Origin: Bhargavaea ullalensis
GTDB lineage: Bacteria > Bacillota > Bacilli > Bacillales_A > Planococcaceae
NCBI RefSeq assembly: GCF_040545425.1
Contig: NZ_JBEPLW010000010.1
Strand: one strand, 5' to 3'
Length of the DNA stretch: 64,000 nucleotides
How positions within the stretch are numbered: position 1 is the first letter of the stretch; the number at the start of each line of letters is the position of its first letter. The position numbers and the translations under genes were made by a program. This document shows positions 34,802 through 42,829 of this stretch, in pieces. Under the pieces are notes generated by a model, which made no database searches, was not told where the DNA came from, and was given only the letters and a program-made list of their open reading frames with translations.

Positions 34802-36541
34802 ATGAAACGCAAGTCCATGTTCTGGCTGTTTGCGATGATCCTTGTCCTGTCCGCTTTCCTCGCAGCTTGCGGCGGCGACAAGAACGAGTCGTCCGGCGAC
34901 AAGACGAACGACGGCGACAAAGACAGCGGCAAGGCGACCGAGGAAGACGCCGGTCCACAGCAGGGCGGCACGCTCACCTATGCGCTTGACGCCGTACCTG
35001 AAGGTCTTTACAGCTATGCTTTCTACGGCATTGCCACGGATGCGGAAATCATCAGCTTCTTCGATGAGAGCCTCATCAAGTACGACGAAAACCTCGAGCC
35101 GATCCCGAACATCGCAGAATGGGAAACGGACGACAACCAGCACTTCACGTTCAAGTTCAAAGAAGGCGTCAAGTGGCACAACGGGGAAGAACTCACGGTC
35201 AATGACTGGGTATTCGCCCTCGAAACGCTCGCTGACCCTGACTACGACGGTTCCCGCTACACAAACGTCCAGGACATCGAAGGTGCTCCTGAATACCGCG
35301 AAGGCAAGGCAGACAGCATCTCCGGCCTGAAAGTCGTGGATGACTACACGATCGAAGTCACATTCGACAAGCCGCGCCTGAACAACCTGACGAACATCTG
35401 GTCTTACCCAATGCCTGAAAAAGCTTACGAAGGCATCGAAGTCAAAGACATGTCTTCTTCCGACATCGTCCGCAAGAACCCGATCGGCGTAGGTCCGTTC
35501 AAAGTTGAGAAAATCGTCCCTGGCGAATCCGTGGAACTCGTGAAAAACGAAGACTACTGGAACGGTGACGTCAACCTCGACAAAGTCATCATCCGCATCA
35601 TCGACAACTCGGCAACAGTCGGCGCGCTCCAAAACGGCGACATCGACATGATCGCCATCCAGCCGGTTTCCGGCCCTGAAGTTGAAAAGCTCGACAATGT
35701 AGAAATCGTCACGGCTCCTGGCCTGTCTTACTACTATGTCGGCTTCAAACTCGGCAAGTTCGACAATGCACAGCGCAAAATCGTTGAAGAAAATCCGAAG
35801 TATGCAGACCTTAAACTCCGCCAGGCAATGGCTCATGCCATCAACCGCCAAGAGTGGATCGACGCATTCTTCTTCGGCTACGGCGAGCCGGTCAACAAGC
35901 CGGTTCCATCCGCACACTGGATCGCAGCCGATGACAGCGAAGTGGAAGTTTACGATTACGACCCTGAAAAAGCGAAGGAGCTTCTTGACGAAGCCGGCTA
36001 CAAAGACGTGGACGGCGATGGCTTCCGTGAAGATCCGAACGGCGAGAAATTCGAAGTGAAGTTCTCCCACTATGCAACAGGCAACCCGACATTCGAATCC
36101 CGTGCAAAAGCAATCACCCAGTACTGGGAAGAAGTCGGCCTCAAAGCAAGTGTTGAAATGGTCGAAGTCAACCTCTACTACGACATGGTCGAAAAAGATG
36201 ACGCTTCGATTGAAACATTCTTCGGCGGCTGGAGCACAGGCACTGACCCTGACCCATCCGGTCTCTGGAAAGCAGACGAAATCTGGAACTACCCGCGCTA
36301 CAACAATCCTGAAGCGGACGCCCTCCTCGACAAAGCTCTGAGCGTTGAAGAAGTCGGCGACGACAAGGACAAGCGCAAGCAGATCTATGCTGAATGGCAG
36401 AAGAAGGTCACTGAAGACGTGCCGATGATCTTCATCGCTGAACTTGATGAAATCATGGCAGTATCCGACAAGGTCGGCGGCTTTGAAATGGACGTATCGG
36501 GTACGAACAACCCGGCAGAATGGTACGTCCAAGGCAAATGA
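34802..36541 (+). CDS. appA: Oligopeptide-binding lipoprotein AppA
   Basis: Substrate-binding lipoprotein of the importer, anchored outside the membrane. The 579 residues have the lipobox LAAC (near residue 22), an acidic linker and the SBP family 5 fold (GGTLTYALDAVPEGL; FKFKEGVKWHNGEEL). Codon use is visibly more biased than in neighbouring genes (many AAC, GAC, CTC), consistent with high expression. A hairpin with a T-run directly after the stop would let this gene be made in excess over appBC. Confidence 0.9.
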   Translation: MKRKSMFWLFAMILVLSAFLAACGGDKNESSGDKTNDGDKDSGKATEEDAGPQQGGTLTYALDAVPEGLYSYAFYGIATDAEIISFFDESLIKYDENLEPIPNIAEWETDDNQHFTFKFKEGVKWHNGEELTVNDWVFALETLADPDYDGSRYTNVQDIEGAPEYREGKADSISGLKVVDDYTIEVTFDKPRLNNLTNIWSYPMPEKAYEGIEVKDMSSSDIVRKNPIGVGPFKVEKIVPGESVELVKNEDYWNGDVNLDKVIIRIIDNSATVGALQNGDIDMIAIQPVSGPEVEKLDNVEIVTAPGLSYYYVGFKLGKFDNAQRKIVEENPKYADLKLRQAMAHAINRQEWIDAFFFGYGEPVNKPVPSAHWIAADDSEVEVYDYDPEKAKELLDEAGYKDVDGDGFREDPNGEKFEVKFSHYATGNPTFESRAKAITQYWEEVGLKASVEMVEVNLYYDMVEKDDASIETFFGGWSTGTDPDPSGLWKADEIWNYPRYNNPEADALLDKALSVEEVGDDKDKRKQIYAEWQKKVTEDVPMIFIAELDEIMAVSDKVGGFEMDVSGTNNPAEWYVQGK

Positions 36542-36568
36542 TCTGACGGATCACTCTGAAGGACCTGT

Positions 36569-36607
36569 CAGCGGCGGGCGGGATGCCCGCCTGCCGCTGA
36601 TTTTTTA
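36569..36607 (+). terminator. Hairpin with T-run between appA and appB
   Basis: CAGCGGC-GGGCGGG pairs with GCCCGCC-TGCCGCTG, followed by ATTTTTTAT. Because appB and appC follow in the same direction without a distinct promoter, it probably acts as a partial terminator that leaves appA mRNA in excess. Confidence 0.75.
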
Positions 36608-36629
36608 TTGATTGATTGATGCTCTTAAC

Positions 36630-36668
36630 CACGGTAAGGAGTATTTGGATAAAATAACTCTTACCGTG
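36630..36668 (+). promoter_or_regulatory. Second inverted repeat ahead of appB
   Basis: CACGGTAAG (36630-36638) and CTTACCGTG (36660-36668) are exact complements, extended outside by CTCT/AGAG. No T-run follows. It may be an operator or mRNA-stabilising hairpin for appBC. Confidence 0.5.
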
Positions 36669-36714
36669 TTTGAGAGCGGCAGCACAGAGAGACAGATGAT
36701 AAGGAGAGTACCGT

Positions 36715-37680
36715 ATGGTTAAATATGTATTGCGCCGACTGCTTGGAATGATCCCGATGCTATTTCTCGTATCGGTTGTCGTTTTCTTCCTTGCGAAGGC
36801 GATGCCGGGGGATTCGCTCAGCGGCGAGATCGACCCGCTCAACACCAACCCTGAATATATTGCGGAAATGCGCGAAAAGCTCGGCTACAACGATCCGATT
36901 CCGAAACAATACCTGTCTTGGGTGACCGGATTCGTCCAAGGGGACTTCGGAAAGTCAACACGGTACAAAATGCCGGTATCCGACTTGATCATGGAGAAGA
37001 TTCCGAACACCGTGTTCCTGGCGCTGACGGCACTCCTCATTACATATGTGCTGGCGTTTGCGATGGGCATGTATTCAGGCAGGAAGCCGTATACGCTCGG
37101 GGATAACCTGATTGCCGGGTTCAACTATACCGGTCTTGCCATCCCGTCATTTGTCGCCGGTGTGTTCGCCATTTACTTTTTCGCATTCAAGCTTCACTGG
37201 TTCCCGTTCGCCGGTTCGGTGGACATCGAAGTCCAAAACGGGACGATCGATTACTGGATGAGCCGGATCCACCATGTCATGCTGCCGGCCTTCATCCTGG
37301 GGCTGTTCAGCACGGCGTCCTATACACAATTTCTCAGGAATGACCTGATCGAGAACTCGAGGAAGGACTTTGTCCGCACAGCACGGGCAAAAGGGACGCC
37401 GATCGGCAAGATCTACAACGTCCACATTCTCCGCAACTCAATCATTCCGCTCGTCACGTTCCTCGGCTTTGACATTGCCGGGCTTATGAGCGGCGCAGTC
37501 ATCACCGAGAAGATTTTCTCGTATCCGGGCATCGGCCTGCTGTTCCTTGATTCCGTCAACAACCGGGATTACCCGACGGTGATGGCCATCACGATGATGC
37601 TGTCGGCACTCGTGCTCGTCGGGAACCTCATCGCAGATATTCTTTACGGAGTCGTGGATCCGCGGATCCGCTTAGGTTAA
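36715..37680 (+). CDS. appB: Oligopeptide ABC transporter permease AppB
   Basis: The 321-residue permease has six membrane helices and the N-terminal OppB pattern MVKYVLRRLLGMIPMLFLVS. The coupling motif RTARAKGTPIGKIYNVHILRNS (EAA loop, near 222-243) contacts the ATPases. AAGGAGAG precedes the start. The stop is 15 bases before appC. Confidence 0.9.
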   Translation: MVKYVLRRLLGMIPMLFLVSVVVFFLAKAMPGDSLSGEIDPLNTNPEYIAEMREKLGYNDPIPKQYLSWVTGFVQGDFGKSTRYKMPVSDLIMEKIPNTVFLALTALLITYVLAFAMGMYSGRKPYTLGDNLIAGFNYTGLAIPSFVAGVFAIYFFAFKLHWFPFAGSVDIEVQNGTIDYWMSRIHHVMLPAFILGLFSTASYTQFLRNDLIENSRKDFVRTARAKGTPIGKIYNVHILRNSIIPLVTFLGFDIAGLMSGAVITEKIFSYPGIGLLFLDSVNNRDYPTVMAITMMLSALVLVGNLIADILYGVVDPRIRLG

Positions 37681-37695
37681 GGGGGAAGACACATC

Positions 37696-38613
37696 ATGAC
37701 AACCAATGCAGCAACCGGGCCGGTGAAAGAGCCGGATAAAAGTCTCTCTCCGTGGGCAATCGCCAGACGGAAGTTCATCAAAAATAAGCTGGCGATGATC
37801 AGCACTGTATTTCTGTTCATCGTCATCATCTTGTCGCTTCTTGCACCGACATTGGCGCCGCATCTCTCGCCGATTCCGGATGTGACGAAAGTCAACATCA
37901 GCAAAATGAACATCGCGCCAAACGGTGATCATCTGCTCGGCACGGACAAGAGCGGCCGGGATGTCCTGACCCGCCTCCTTTACGGCGGACGCATCTCGCT
38001 GCTCGTGGGTGCCAGTGCCACGGCGCTCGTCATCTTCATCGGCACGCTCGTCGGATCGATCGCCGGATTCTTCGGCGGCGCTGTCGACAGCATGCTCATG
38101 CGCTTCACGGACTTTGTCCTGAACTTTCCGTTCCTCGTGTTCGTCATCGTCCTCAACACGATTTTGTTCGGGATCATTGATGGACTCTGGGTACTGATCG
38201 GGGTCATCGGTTTCCTCAGCTGGGGCGGCGTCGCGCGGATCGTCCGGTCGAAAGTGCTCGCGGAAAAAGAGAACGAATATGTACTTGCCGCCATTTCGAT
38301 CGGCTGCTCGCCGGCGAAAGTCATCGTCAAGCACCTGCTTCCGAACGTCATGTCGACGATCATTGTCCAGGCGACGCTCCTGTTTGCCAGCCTCATCATC
38401 GCCGAATCGGGGCTGTCCTACCTCGGTTTCGGGGTTCCTCAGGAAATCCCGAGCTGGGGCAACATGCTCGCCTACGCCAACGAACCGGACGTCCTCCAGG
38501 GCAAGCCTTGGATGTGGATGCCGCCGGCGCTGGCCATCACCTTCACCATCTTGTCGATCAACTTCATCGGCGAAGGCCTCAAAGACGCCCTCAACCCGAA
38601 ATCATTAAGGTAA
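37696..38613 (+). CDS. appC: Oligopeptide ABC transporter permease AppC
   Basis: The 305-residue partner permease has an OppC-type N-terminal cytoplasmic tail, a first helix near residue 35, an extracytoplasmic loop with HLLGTDKSGRDVLTRLLYGG, and the coupling loop VLAAISIGCSPAKVIVKHLLPN. Last gene of the app operon; a tandem repeat block begins immediately after its stop. Confidence 0.9.
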   Translation: MTTNAATGPVKEPDKSLSPWAIARRKFIKNKLAMISTVFLFIVIILSLLAPTLAPHLSPIPDVTKVNISKMNIAPNGDHLLGTDKSGRDVLTRLLYGGRISLLVGASATALVIFIGTLVGSIAGFFGGAVDSMLMRFTDFVLNFPFLVFVIVLNTILFGIIDGLWVLIGVIGFLSWGGVARIVRSKVLAEKENEYVLAAISIGCSPAKVIVKHLLPNVMSTIIVQATLLFASLIIAESGLSYLGFGVPQEIPSWGNMLAYANEPDVLQGKPWMWMPPALAITFTILSINFIGEGLKDALNPKSLR

Positions 38614-38615
38614 CC

Positions 38616-38853
38616 AGAAAAGTGGAGGGCGGCGTTTAGGGGCGACAGGCATAAGGCAGGACGCAGAGCGTATCTTGGTCCGCGGCGCGGCATGGCTAAT
38701 GACCCCGAGCCCCTGCCGCCCGGAGCTGGACAAAAGAAAAGCGGAGGGCGGCGTTTAGGGGCGACAGGCATAAGGCAGGACGCAGAGCGGATCTTGACCC
38801 GCGGCGCGGCATGACTTATGACCCCGAGCCCCTGCCGCCCGGAGCTGGACAAA
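38616..38853. repeat. Type 1 structured repeat, two tandem copies of 119 bases
   Basis: Copies start at 38616 and 38735 (AGAAAAGYGGAGGGCGGCG) and end GGAGCTGGACAA. Each folds back on itself: GGGCGGC/GCCGCCC, then after an unpaired GTTT on the 5' side AGGGGC/GCCCCT, then CATAAG/CTTATG (CTAATG in copy 1). The two copies differ at a few positions only. No protein-coding character was found. Confidence 0.88.
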
Positions 38854-39198
38854 AGAAAAGCGGAGCGGGCCGATTAGACCTGAACGCATAAGACGGGCGA
38901 CGGCGCGAGGCCTGCCTCGCAGAGTCGGCTGGCTTATGACCGAAGGTCTGGCCCGCGTAGCTGGATAAAGAAAAGCGGAGCGGGCCGATTAGACCTGAAA
39001 GCATAAGACGGGCGACGGCGCGAGGCCTGCCTCGCAGAGTCGGCTGGCTTATGACCGAAGGTCTGGCCCGCGTAGCTGGATAAAGAAAAGCGGAGCGGGC
39101 CGATTAGACCTGAAAGCATAAGACGGGCGACGGCGCGAGGCCTGCCTCGCAGAGTCGGCTGGCTTATGACCGAAGGTCTGGCCCGCGTAGCTGGACAA
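38854..39198. repeat. Type 2 structured repeat, three tandem copies of 115 bases
   Basis: Copies start at 38854, 38969 and 39084 and are almost identical. In copy 1 the outer stem GCGGGCC (38865-38871) pairs with GGCCCGC (38950-38956). After an unpaired GATT, AGACCT (38876-38881) pairs with AGGTCT (38944-38949). CATAAG (38887-38892) pairs with CTTATG (38933-38938), and an apical GCGAGG-CCTG-CCTCGC hairpin lies at 38905-38920. The layout is the same as in type 1 with different stem bases. Confidence 0.9.
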
Positions 39199-39540
39199 AG
39201 AAAAGCAGAGCGGACAGCTCTAAGTGCGAAACACCCGCTCTAAGTGCGAATCTCTCGCTCTAAGTGCGAATCTCTCGCTCTAAGTGCGAAATGCCCGCTC
39301 TAAGTGCGAATCTCTCGCTCTAAGTGCGAAACACCCGCTCTAAGTGCGAATTTCTCGCTCTAAGTGCGAAACGCTCACTCTAAGTGCGAATCTCTCGCTC
39401 TAAGTGCGAAATGCCCGCTCTAAGTGCGAACCGCCCGGTCTAAGTGCGAATCTCTCACTCTAAGTGCGAACCGCTCGCTCTAAGTGTGAATCTCTCGCCC
39501 AAAATGCGAAACTCGAACGAAGCTGGATCAAAGAAAAGCG
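39199..39540. repeat. Array F: 14 perfect-register 20-base units in structured-repeat ends
   Basis: TAAGTGCGAA begins every 20 bases from 39221 to 39481 (14 units, the last TAAGTGTGAA), with a degenerate fifteenth at 39501. Between cores lie ten bases of the type NNNCYCGCTC; TCTCTCGCTC recurs most. On the left (39199-39220) stands the head of the structured repeat (AGAAAAGCAGAGCGGA) and on the right (39520-39539) its tail (AAGCTGGATCAAAGAAAAGC). The array therefore occupies the body of a sixth structured-repeat copy. Confidence 0.92.
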
Positions 39541-39574
39541 GGACCCTTTGTGAATAAGGGTCCCGCTTTTTTTA
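39537..39574 (+). terminator. Terminator closing the repeat block downstream of appC
   Basis: AGCGGGACCCT and AGGGTCCCGCT pair exactly, followed by seven T. It is the first plausible stop for the appDFABC transcript, almost 1 kb after appC, so the repeats would be transcribed unless RNA ends earlier. Confidence 0.85.
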
Positions 39575-39611
39575 TATGTTGTACAAACCAACCGACGGAA
39601 GGGACCCGGTG

Positions 39612-39836
39612 ATGAACCGAATTTTCCTTTTTTTGTTTTCCTACGGACTTTGCGTGATCACGATGTCTCATCTGGTCCTGTTCCTGAATTACCGGGCGCT
39701 GGGCCATTCGTGGGAGAGCGTGTTCCGATATATCGTGTCGACGCTGGATTTCAAGATCATGGTGGTGGCGCTGGCGGTGCTGCTCCTTACCGTCTCCGGC
39801 CGAGCCCCATTGCGGCTTCCATCCGGGAAAGAGTAG
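39612..39836 (+). CDS. Small two-helix membrane protein, overlapping the trpS 3' end
   Basis: I do not recognise the family with certainty. The 74 residues begin MNRIFLFLFSYGLCVITMSHL and contain a second hydrophobic run (FKIMVVALAVLLLTV), with a short basic tail. GGAAGGGACCC lies ahead of ATG 39612. The last 50 bases run antisense to the end of trpS. The hydrophobic design and ribosome site support a real gene; the overlap with trpS is the doubtful part. Confidence 0.55.
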   Translation: MNRIFLFLFSYGLCVITMSHLVLFLNYRALGHSWESVFRYIVSTLDFKIMVVALAVLLLTVSGRAPLRLPSGKE

Positions 39837-40773
39837 CCGATGCGATGGCGCCCGCTTTTTCCGCGCCTTCATCCAGGATGCGGTCCAGCTTTTCGGAATG
39901 AAGCAATTCGCGGTAGCGTTCCTGGATCGGGGCGAGGTGGTCGATCACCGCTTTGGCCACACCGGCTTTGAAGTCGCCGTAGCCGCTGCCTTCATATTTC
40001 CGGACAAGCTCTTCCACCGGAATCCCGGAAAGAGAAGCTTCAATGTTGAGGAGGTTGGAAACGCCCGGCTTGTTCTGCTCGTCGTAGGAAACGATTCCTT
40101 CCGAGTCGGTGACTGCGCTCTTGATCTTCTTTTCGATCTGCTTCGGTTCGTCCAGCAGCGTGATGACCGCTTTTTTGTTTTCGTCGGATTTGCTCATCTT
40201 CTTCGTCGGTTCCTGAAGGGACTTGATGCGCGCGCCGTGCTGCGGCAGCCGGATGTCGGGAACCGTCAGCGTCTGACCGTATCGTTTGTTGAAGCGCTCC
40301 GCCAGGTCTCTCGTCAGCTCGACGTGCTGCTTCTGATCATCGCCGACCGGCACGATATCCGTGTCGTAGAGGAGGATGTCGGCGGCCATGAGCGGAGGGT
40401 AGGTGAGGAGCCCCGATGAAACCGCTTCGCGGCCGTCGGACTTGTCCTTGAACTGGGTCATCCGCTCGAGCTCGCCGATGTAGGAAATGCACTGCATGAT
40501 CCAGCCCGCCTGCGCATGTGCCGGAACTTCCGACTGGATGAACAGCGTCGCCTTGTCGGGATCGATGCCGACCGCGATGTAAGTGGCCGCAAGCGCCCGG
40601 ATGGCTTCCTTCAGCTTGTCAGGGTCCTGCGGCATCGTGATCGCGTGCTCGTCAACGATGCAGAACACGCAGTCATATTCGTTCTGGAGTTCCGTAAACT
40701 GTCGGAATGCCCCGATGTAGTTGCCGAGGGTCACCGTACCTGTCGGCTGCACACCCGAGAAAATTCTCTTCAT
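39787..40773 (-). CDS. trpS: Tryptophanyl-tRNA synthetase
   Basis: Class Ic synthetase charging tRNA-Trp. The 328 residues show the HIGH-type motif as PTGTVTLGNYIGA (about 10-22) and KMSKS as KKMSKSDENKK (near 193). Length is that of bacterial TrpRS. AGGAGG lies ahead of the ATG. A T-box leader upstream places it under uncharged-tRNA control. The app-trpS neighbourhood matches B. subtilis. Confidence 0.96.
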   Translation of the reverse strand: MKRIFSGVQPTGTVTLGNYIGAFRQFTELQNEYDCVFCIVDEHAITMPQDPDKLKEAIRALAATYIAVGIDPDKATLFIQSEVPAHAQAGWIMQCISYIGELERMTQFKDKSDGREAVSSGLLTYPPLMAADILLYDTDIVPVGDDQKQHVELTRDLAERFNKRYGQTLTVPDIRLPQHGARIKSLQEPTKKMSKSDENKKAVITLLDEPKQIEKKIKSAVTDSEGIVSYDEQNKPGVSNLLNIEASLSGIPVEELVRKYEGSGYGDFKAGVAKAVIDHLAPIQERYRELLHSEKLDRILDEGAEKAGAIASATLSRMEAAMGLGRRR

Positions 40774-40789
40774 CTGAAAAACCTCCTGA

Positions 40790-41045
40790 AAATAAAAAAA
40801 TCACCAGCCATCCCATCGAAATTGGGACGGATGATGTGTCATCAACCGCGGTACCACCCGCATTGCCTGAAAAAAGGCCGCTTGAACCCGTAACGCGGGC
40901 GGACGGGGCCGGCTACTCGAAATTTCACCGGCCCTGCTTTGGAGCCCATTCGGCGGAGGGGCCGGCCTGTTCTCACCGGCCACAGGCTCTCTGGGCGGCT
41001 GCCCTCCGCTTACTCTTCTCCATCTTCGCATTTGGTCAACTGATT
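40790..41045 (-). promoter_or_regulatory. Tryptophan T-box leader of trpS
   Basis: On the minus strand GGGTGGTACCGCGGTT (complement of 40844-40859) is the conserved T-box sequence. Upstream are a GAGAG/GGTGAGAACAGG-type Stem I and, in CCGAATGGGCTCC, a likely UGG (Trp) specifier codon. Downstream the CATCATCCGTCCC/GGGATGGCTGGTG hairpin ends in TTTTTTTATTTT (about 40790-40835), the terminator alternative. Uncharged tRNA-Trp would stabilise read-through into trpS. Confidence 0.88.
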
Positions 41046-41052
41046 TCCTTCT

Positions 41053-41081
41053 ATTATATAGCGGAGTTCCAAATGCCGCAA
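41053..41081 (-). promoter_or_regulatory. Sigma-A promoter for trpS
   Basis: On the minus strand TTGCGG (complement of 41076-41081) and TATAAT (complement of 41053-41058) are 17 bases apart. Transcription would start near 41046, at the head of the T-box leader. Confidence 0.7.
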
Positions 41082-41168
41082 CTGTCGACTGAATGTTTCC
41101 TGAAATCCTTTCTTCATAAACCGGGAACTGGTAGAATGAAGGCACCGACAAACAGGGGGGTGCCCGAT

Positions 41169-42368
41169 ATGAAGATGAAGTGGATGGCTGCCGCCGTTCT
41201 TGCCGCCGGCCTGGCAATGCCGGCCGCCGCATCGGCAGAAATGGAGCGTCCGGCGGATTTTGAAGGGATCAGCTACGGGTTCGAGGATTTTGACCGCGGC
41301 TTGATCTCTTCGTCGAAATTGTTCACATATGATTCCGGACTGACATTCGAGTATCCGGATGCAGTGAGGGGAATTTACCTGACCGGACACTCGGCGGGCG
41401 GCGCCAAGTTCGAGCAGCTGGTGGACCTGGTGGACAAAACGGACTTGAATGCGATGGTCGTCGACATCAAAGATGACTTCGGCTACATGACCTATGAGCC
41501 CGCACCGGATTCCCCGCTTGCCGAAATGGGAATCGGGCAGCCGTACATAAAAGATCCGAGGGCCATGCTGGAGCGGCTCGAAGAAAAGAAAATCTATCCG
41601 ATCGCCCGTATTGTCGTCTTCAAGGATACAGTACTTGCCGAGAAGCGGCCCGAGCTTTCGTACACGGACGGCGGGAAGGTATGGAAAAACGGCCGTGGCG
41701 AGGCATTCGTCAGCCCGTTCCTAAAGGAAGTATGGGACCACAACGTTCAGATCGCCATCGAGGCGGCAAAGATGGGCTTCAAGGAAGTCCAGTTCGACTA
41801 TGTCCGCTTCCCGGAAGGATTTGAAAAACGGGCAGACACACTCGGCTACACATTCGGGGAATATGAAAACTCGGAGCTAGATCCCGTCCAGCGCCGCGTT
41901 CAGGCCGTAACCGACTTCGTGGCTTACGCGAAAGAACAGCTGGAGCCGTACGGGGTGGACGTGTCGGTGGACATCTTCGGATATTCGGCGACGCTCCCGG
42001 AAGCACCGGGCATCGGCCAGAACTTCTCCAAGATTTCCGAGAATGTGGATGTGATCTCGTCCATGATCTATCCGAGCCACTGGACTTCATACTTCGGCAT
42101 CGCAAAGCCTGACCTCGAGCCGTATAAACTCGTGGCCGAGTATGCAAAAGTGGAAAATGAAAAGTTGGCTGAACTGAAAGATCCTCCGGTATCGCGGCCA
42201 TGGCTGCAGGACTTCACGGCGTCGTGGCTCGGTTCCGGCAACTATCTCAAGTACGGCAAAGCTGAAGTGGAAGCACAGATCAAGGCGCTCAATGATTCGG
42301 GCATCGATGAATTCCTGCTGTGGAATGCCGGCAACCGGTATACGGCAGGCGTGGACTACACGCCTTGA
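41169..42368 (+). CDS. Secreted putative glycoside hydrolase, DUF4015
   Basis: The 399 residues start with a Sec signal peptide (MKMKWMAAAVLAAGLAMP, ending near AAASA). A COG1306/DUF4015 domain follows, with VRGIYLTGHSAGG, MVVDIKDDFGYMTYE and EVQFDYVRFPEG, a TIM-barrel-like pattern with conserved acidic residues. Some relatives act on polysaccharides, but the activity is unproven. ATG 41169 sits 8 bases after the G-run AGGGGGG. No operon partner is evident; a terminator follows. Confidence 0.8.
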   Translation: MKMKWMAAAVLAAGLAMPAAASAEMERPADFEGISYGFEDFDRGLISSSKLFTYDSGLTFEYPDAVRGIYLTGHSAGGAKFEQLVDLVDKTDLNAMVVDIKDDFGYMTYEPAPDSPLAEMGIGQPYIKDPRAMLERLEEKKIYPIARIVVFKDTVLAEKRPELSYTDGGKVWKNGRGEAFVSPFLKEVWDHNVQIAIEAAKMGFKEVQFDYVRFPEGFEKRADTLGYTFGEYENSELDPVQRRVQAVTDFVAYAKEQLEPYGVDVSVDIFGYSATLPEAPGIGQNFSKISENVDVISSMIYPSHWTSYFGIAKPDLEPYKLVAEYAKVENEKLAELKDPPVSRPWLQDFTASWLGSGNYLKYGKAEVEAQIKALNDSGIDEFLLWNAGNRYTAGVDYTP

Positions 42369-42403
42369 ATCTAAAGGGTCCGGAATAACTGCTCCTGAAA
42401 AAG

Positions 42404-42440
42404 GCATGCTCGGAAATATTTTTCCGAAGCATGCTTTTTT
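42404..42440 (+). terminator. Terminator after the DUF4015 gene
   Basis: GCATGCTCGGAAA and TTTCCGAAGCATGC pair with one bulged base, followed by seven T. Confidence 0.85.
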
Positions 42441-42829
42441 TCGTTTACCTGCTGGAGAAAAGGGAAATATAAAAAATAGAACGGAACTTATTGCCTGCAT
42501 AAACGTACTAATAACTAAAGGAAGATGGAACGGCCGTGATTTTCAATCGGCATAGCTTAAATGAGAATGAACGATTGCCGTCATGCTGTGTCTATCCATT
42601 TTGGACAAGCAGTATAACAGCAGTGCAGCCGGACAAGAATCGGCAATCCGCAAAATATCGCGAATTTGTGAAGGCTGCGGGTGATTGCAAAAGTTTTTCC
42701 CCAAACGTGTATCGTCTTGGTCAGAAATGGTGTATAATAAAATCATGCTGAACAACATTAGAATGATTTTAATCAGAAAGACCTAATAAGCGCTCCGACT
42801 TCCTACCCATTTGAAAGGACGTGTAGTGG
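42441..42829. other. Intergenic region ahead of spx, no gene seen
   Basis: About 390 bases, AT-richer than the surroundings, with short open frames on both strands but no ribosome site and no recognisable protein. A TATAAT lies at 42733-42738 about 95 bases before spx with no good -35 partner. B. subtilis spx is driven by several promoters and repressors, so a long control region is expected. Confidence 0.5.

Noticed and set aside
34781..36532. 583-codon antisense frame covering appA
   Set aside because: The sense strand encodes a clear binding lipoprotein; strong codon bias (NNC/NNG third positions) leaves the opposite strand open. The antisense product has no recognisable domain.
39221..39520. 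Array F as a CRISPR array
   Set aside because: Units are 20 bases in all with a 10-base constant core; CRISPR repeats and spacers are each about 25-40 bases. The variable parts are few and recur (TCTCTCGCTC several times), unlike unique spacers, and no cas genes are nearby.
38616..39540. Insertion sequence remnant as the source of the repeat block
   Set aside because: No transposase frame, no terminal inverted repeats bounding the whole block and no target duplication are visible; the inverted repeats are internal to each short unit.
40801..41232. Open frames in the trpS leader
   Set aside because: The region is a T-box leader with conserved T-box sequence and terminator; the frames are by-products.
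42536..42758. Two 71-codon frames ahead of spx
   Set aside because: They oppose each other in the same stretch, lack ribosome sites and family similarity.
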